This document shows positions 61,312 through 64,000 of a DNA stretch of 64,000 bases, piece after piece; the stretch's first letter is position 1, and each line of letters starts with the position of its first letter. Position numbers and translations under genes: made by a program. The notes below the pieces were generated by a model. It was not told the DNA's origin and did not search any database. It worked only from the letters and a program-made list of their open reading frames with translations. The stretch comes from Pseudomonas sp. H3(2019). GTDB taxonomy: Bacteria; Pseudomonadota; Gammaproteobacteria; Pseudomonadales; Pseudomonadaceae. Location of the stretch: NCBI RefSeq assembly GCF_007713465.1, contig NZ_VMSG01000018.1:62001-126000 (forward strand), given 5' to 3'.

Positions 61312-62145
61312 ATGCAGCACGAAACACACACCCACGGCATCAACATGTCGGCCCTGGGTCGCGACAAACAGAGCCTGAACCTGGCACAGGAAACCGTGGC
61401 CATCGAAGTGCCGAGCCTGAGCCTGTTCTACGGCGACAAACAAGCGCTGTACGACGTCAGCATGAATATTCCCAAGCAGCGCGTGACCGCGTTCATCGGT
61501 CCGTCCGGTTGCGGCAAGTCGACGCTGCTACGCACCTTCAACCGGATGAACGATCTGGTCGATGGCTGCCGTGTCGAAGGCGAGATCAACCTGTACGGCA
61601 ACAACATCTACCGCAAGGGCGAAGACGTGGCCGAACTGCGTCGTCGCGTCGGCATGGTGTTCCAGAAGCCGAACCCGTTCCCGAAAACCATTTATGAAAA
61701 CGTGGTCTACGGCCTACGTATTCAAGGCATCAACAAAAAGCGCGTGCTCGACGAAGCCGTCGAATGGGCGTTGAAAGGCGCGGCACTGTGGGATGAAGTG
61801 AAAGACCGTCTGCACGAATCGGCCCTGGGCTTGTCCGGTGGTCAGCAGCAACGTCTGGTGATCGCTCGTACCATCGCGGTCGAGCCGGAAGTGCTGCTGC
61901 TCGACGAACCGTGCTCGGCACTCGACCCGATCTCGACGCTGAAAGTCGAAGAGCTGATCTACGAACTGAAATCCAAGTTCACCATCGTCATCGTGACCCA
62001 CAACATGCAACAGGCCGCGCGGGTTTCCGACTACACGGCGTTCATGTACATGGGCAAACTGGTGGAATTCGGTGACACCGATACCCTGTTCACCAATCCG
62101 GCGAAGAAGCAGACCGAAGACTACATCACCGGTCGTTATGGCTAG
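61312..62145 (+). CDS. pstB: Phosphate ABC transporter ATP-binding protein PstB
   Basis: ATPase of the Pst importer, 277 residues. Walker A GPSGCGKSTLLRTFNRMNDL, VGMVFQKPNPFPKTIYENVVYGLR, signature LSGGQQQRLVIARTIAVEPEVLLLDEPCSALDPIST and switch His VTHNMQQAARVSDYTAFMYMG are all typical of PstB. The first about 30 residues (HETHTHGINMSALGRDKQSLNLAQETVAIE) are a non-conserved leader. GGGAG precedes ATG 61312. Confidence 0.97.
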   Translation: MQHETHTHGINMSALGRDKQSLNLAQETVAIEVPSLSLFYGDKQALYDVSMNIPKQRVTAFIGPSGCGKSTLLRTFNRMNDLVDGCRVEGEINLYGNNIYRKGEDVAELRRRVGMVFQKPNPFPKTIYENVVYGLRIQGINKKRVLDEAVEWALKGAALWDEVKDRLHESALGLSGGQQQRLVIARTIAVEPEVLLLDEPCSALDPISTLKVEELIYELKSKFTIVIVTHNMQQAARVSDYTAFMYMGKLVEFGDTDTLFTNPAKKQTEDYITGRYG

Positions 62146-62219
62146 GATGTCGCTAGCGTTGCTCACTTAACCATCGCTGCGGTAGACCGCACCTTACCGG
62201 ACGCTCCAAGGACGCCAAC

Positions 62220-62981
62220 ATGATTAGTAAAGAAGGCCTTACCCACCATATCTCCCAGCAGTTCAACGCTGAGCTCGAGGAAGTGCGCAGCCACCTCCTG
62301 GCCATGGGCGGGCTGGTCGAGAAGCAGGTCAATGACGCGGTCACTGCACTGATCGAAGCGGACTCGGGCCTGGCCCAGCAAGTGCGCGAGATCGATGACC
62401 AGATCAACCAGATGGAACGCAACATCGATGAAGAATGCCTGCGCATTCTGGCCCGTCGTCAGCCGGCCGCGTCCGACTTGCGCTTGATCATCAGTATCTC
62501 CAAGTCGGTGATCGATCTGGAGCGCATCGGCGACGAAGCGACCAAAATCGCCCGCCGTGCCATTCAGCTGTGCGAAGAAGGCGAGGCCCCGCGTGGCTAC
62601 GTCGAGGTTCGTCACATCGGCGACCAGGTACGCAACATGGTTCGCGACGCGCTGGACGCCTTCGCTCGCTTCGACGCTGACCTGGCGTTGTCGGTGGCCC
62701 AGTACGACAAGGTCATCGACCGTGAATACAAGACCGCCCTGCGCGAACTGGCGACCTACATGATGGAAGATCCGCGTTCTATCACGCGGGTCTTGAGCAT
62801 CATTTGGGTGCTGCGTTCGCTGGAGCGGATTGGCGACCACGCCCGCAATATTTCCGAGCTGGTGATTTACCTGGTGCGCGGGACTGATGTCCGTCACCTG
62901 GGCCTCAAGCGCATGAAGGAAGAAGTTGAAGGCACAAGTGCCGAAAGCGCTAATGTTCCGGGCAAAGCTGACGATAAGTAA
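62220..62981 (+). CDS. phoU: Phosphate transport regulator PhoU
   Basis: Couples Pst to PhoR to shut the Pho response when phosphate is plentiful. 253 residues, two PhoU three-helix domains: LEEVRSHLLAMGGLVEKQVNDAVTALIEADSGLAQQVREIDDQINQMERNIDEECLRILARRQPAASDLRLIISISKSVIDLERIGDEATKIARRA and the second ALDAFARFDADLALSVAQYDKVIDREYKTALRELATYMMEDPRSITRVLSIIWVLRSLERIGDHARNISELVIYLVRG. Both acidic metal motifs (ERIGDEA, ERIGDHA) are present. It ends the operon before a strong terminator. Confidence 0.97.
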   Translation: MISKEGLTHHISQQFNAELEEVRSHLLAMGGLVEKQVNDAVTALIEADSGLAQQVREIDDQINQMERNIDEECLRILARRQPAASDLRLIISISKSVIDLERIGDEATKIARRAIQLCEEGEAPRGYVEVRHIGDQVRNMVRDALDAFARFDADLALSVAQYDKVIDREYKTALRELATYMMEDPRSITRVLSIIWVLRSLERIGDHARNISELVIYLVRGTDVRHLGLKRMKEEVEGTSAESANVPGKADDK

Positions 62982-62996
62982 GATTGCCCAAGTAAA

Positions 62997-63028
62997 GCGC
63001 CCGGCCTTGTGGTCGGGCGTTTTTGTTT
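62997..63028 (+). terminator. Rho-independent terminator after phoU
   Basis: CGCCCGGCC and GGTCGGGCG pair (one G-T) around TTGT, followed by TTTTTGTTTG. It ends the pst operon. Confidence 0.93.
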
Positions 63029-63161
63029 GTGTGGCTTTCGAATTGAAACGCCGAATGAAAAAGCAGCACCCGCGAACGAAAAGTCCCGGCGTGACTGAAG
63101 AGTTTTGGCAAAGTGCCATCAGCCAGCGTTATGCTTGCCGGGATTTTTATAGGGGTGTTGG

Positions 63162-64000
63162 ATGAGCAAGATCAGTGTGTTGGTCGTGGACGATGCGTCG
63201 TTTATTCGCGACCTGGTAAAGAAGTGCCTGCGCAACTACTTCCCGGGTATCCGGACCGAAGATGCCGTCAACGGCAAAAAGGCCCAGGCCATGCTGGCCA
63301 AGGAAGCATTCGACCTGGTCCTGTGCGACTGGGAAATGCCGGAAATGTCTGGCCTCGAACTGCTGACCTGGTGCCGTGAGCAGGACAATCTCAAGAGCAT
63401 GCCGTTTGTCATGGTGACCAGCCGTGGCGACAAGGAAAACGTGGTTCAGGCGATTCAGGCCGGCGTTTCCGGCTATGTCAGCAAGCCGTTCACCAACGAG
63501 CAGCTGCTGACCAAGGTCAAGCAGGCGTTGAACAAGGTCGGCAAACTCGACACCTTGATGAACAGCGCGCCCACCAAGATGAATTCGGCGTTCGGCAACG
63601 ACTCCCTCAGCGCGCTCACGGGCGGCAAGGCGGCTGCGGTCAATCCGTTCGCCAAACCCGCCGCCGCGCCAGCCCCTGCTGCAGCGCCTTCTCGCGGTCT
63701 GCTCAACAGCCCGCCGGTCAAGGCACCAGCGGCGTCCGCGGCCCCGGCCGGTGGTCGTGGTCAAGGTCAACTGCGCCTGCCCAGTGGTACTCAGCCATGC
63801 GTAATCAAAGCGTTGAGCATCAAGGAAGCCTTGTTGGTGGTTAAGCGCACCGACACCCTGCCGCAAGTGCTCGACAGCGCCGTGCTCGACCTGGAGCAGG
63901 GCGACAACGCCGAAGTCGCACGCCTGAATGGCTACTTGCACGCCATCGTCGCTCACGAGCCGAAACCCGACAGCGACTGGCTGCAACTGACCTTCCGTTT
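63162..64000 (+). CDS. Response regulator with PilZ-like C-terminus (partial)
   Basis: Open to the window end (279 codons). The receiver domain (1-125) has the acid pocket Asp10-Asp11, phosphoacceptor Asp56 (LVLCDWEMPEMSG), Thr in MVTSRGD (about 86) and Lys in SKPFT (about 108). An Ala/Pro-rich linker (about 150-205) leads to a beta-rich PilZ-like domain (RLPSGTQPCVIKALSIKEALLVV...). The orthologous gene in P. aeruginosa also follows phoU. AGGGGTG precedes ATG 63162. It has its own transcript, since a terminator lies between it and phoU. No histidine kinase is visible here; its cognate partner is unknown. Confidence 0.88.
   Translation, partial: MSKISVLVVDDASFIRDLVKKCLRNYFPGIRTEDAVNGKKAQAMLAKEAFDLVLCDWEMPEMSGLELLTWCREQDNLKSMPFVMVTSRGDKENVVQAIQAGVSGYVSKPFTNEQLLTKVKQALNKVGKLDTLMNSAPTKMNSAFGNDSLSALTGGKAAAVNPFAKPAAAPAPAAAPSRGLLNSPPVKAPAASAAPAGGRGQGQLRLPSGTQPCVIKALSIKEALLVVKRTDTLPQVLDSAVLDLEQGDNAEVARLNGYLHAIVAHEPKPDSDWLQLTFR

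Noticed and set aside
57623..61327. A 1234-codon open frame on the minus strand opposite pstC and pstA
   Set aside because: Its composition is Gln/His/Arg-rich with no domain, it lies exactly antisense to two well-supported genes, and GC-rich codon usage in Pseudomonas produces long antisense frames of this kind.

Overview
The window looks like an ordinary chromosomal stretch of a Pseudomonas, most likely of the P. fluorescens group. The reasons are the GC-rich coding sequence, the gene neighbourhoods (pycR-pycA-pycB beside uvrD, purEK beside aspA, pstSCAB-phoU followed by a response regulator, aphA beside a polyamine-binding protein remnant), typical Pseudomonas proteins and several dispersed palindromic repeats common in that genus. 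I see no insertion sequence, prophage, integrase, CRISPR array, tRNA or rRNA gene. About 54 protein genes are called, one of them cut by each window end, together with one gene remnant.

Layout. 1-5.7 kb: the end of an SPFH/HflK-like gene overlapping a P1B-type metal ATPase, then cfa and cardiolipin synthase (convergent) and a DUF3617 protein. 5.7-14.7 kb: a zinc-limitation (Zur-type) island. Two perfect 15-bp palindromes (9679-9693 and 11399-11413) sit between divergent transcription units. Leftward from the first run folE2, a metal ABC transporter (ATPase, permease, binding protein) and a gamma-carbonic anhydrase; rightward runs a zinc amidase. From the second, a small secreted Cys protein runs left and COG0523 GTPase + DUF1826 run right, followed by another small secreted Cys protein and a second COG0523 GTPase. 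14.7-23 kb: DUF3301, pdxY, thioesterase, CPA2 antiporter, SMI1/KNR4 protein, Tim44-like protein, EamA transporter, uvrD. 23-32 kb: a GGDEF/EAL signalling protein, an RpiR/HexR-like regulator with a matching palindrome, PycR and the two-subunit pyruvate carboxylase. 32-44 kb: an autotransporter, an amino-acid ABC transporter, homocysteine methyltransferase, two GNATs, a PaiB-like protein with a divergent MocR regulator, aphA followed by the truncated tail of a polyamine-binding protein, a secreted ankyrin protein and an AraC regulator. 44-56 kb: asparaginase, an AGCS symporter, aspA with a divergent LysR gene, purEK preceded by a possible leader or small RNA, GlsB/YeaQ, DUF3299, mutarotase, thioesterase and an MFS carrier. 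56-64 kb: the phosphate island, with Pho boxes before pstS and before pstC, then pstCAB, phoU and a response regulator with a PilZ-like tail running off the window.

How genes work together. The zinc island fits the known zinc-sparing strategy: import zinc, replace zinc enzymes with paralogues (FolE2, gamma-CA, amidase) and move metal with COG0523 GTPases. The pyc block adds anaplerotic oxaloacetate synthesis under its own LysR regulator. ansA, the AGCS symporter and aspA together suggest Asn/Asp/Ala use. The pst block is the PhoB-controlled high-affinity phosphate importer.

The least expected signals are a 12-bp in-frame tandem repeat of DnaA-box-like 9-mers inside the MocR gene (38603-38659, plus one more perfect box at 38697), the polyamine-binding protein remnant fused directly behind the aphA stop codon, the terminated leader or sRNA upstream of purE, and the sequestered Shine-Dalgarno sequence of the autotransporter. 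No wholly new multi-gene system is evident. The best candidates for undescribed biology are the two small Cys-rich exported proteins embedded in the zinc island and the SPFH-metal ATPase pair at the left edge.
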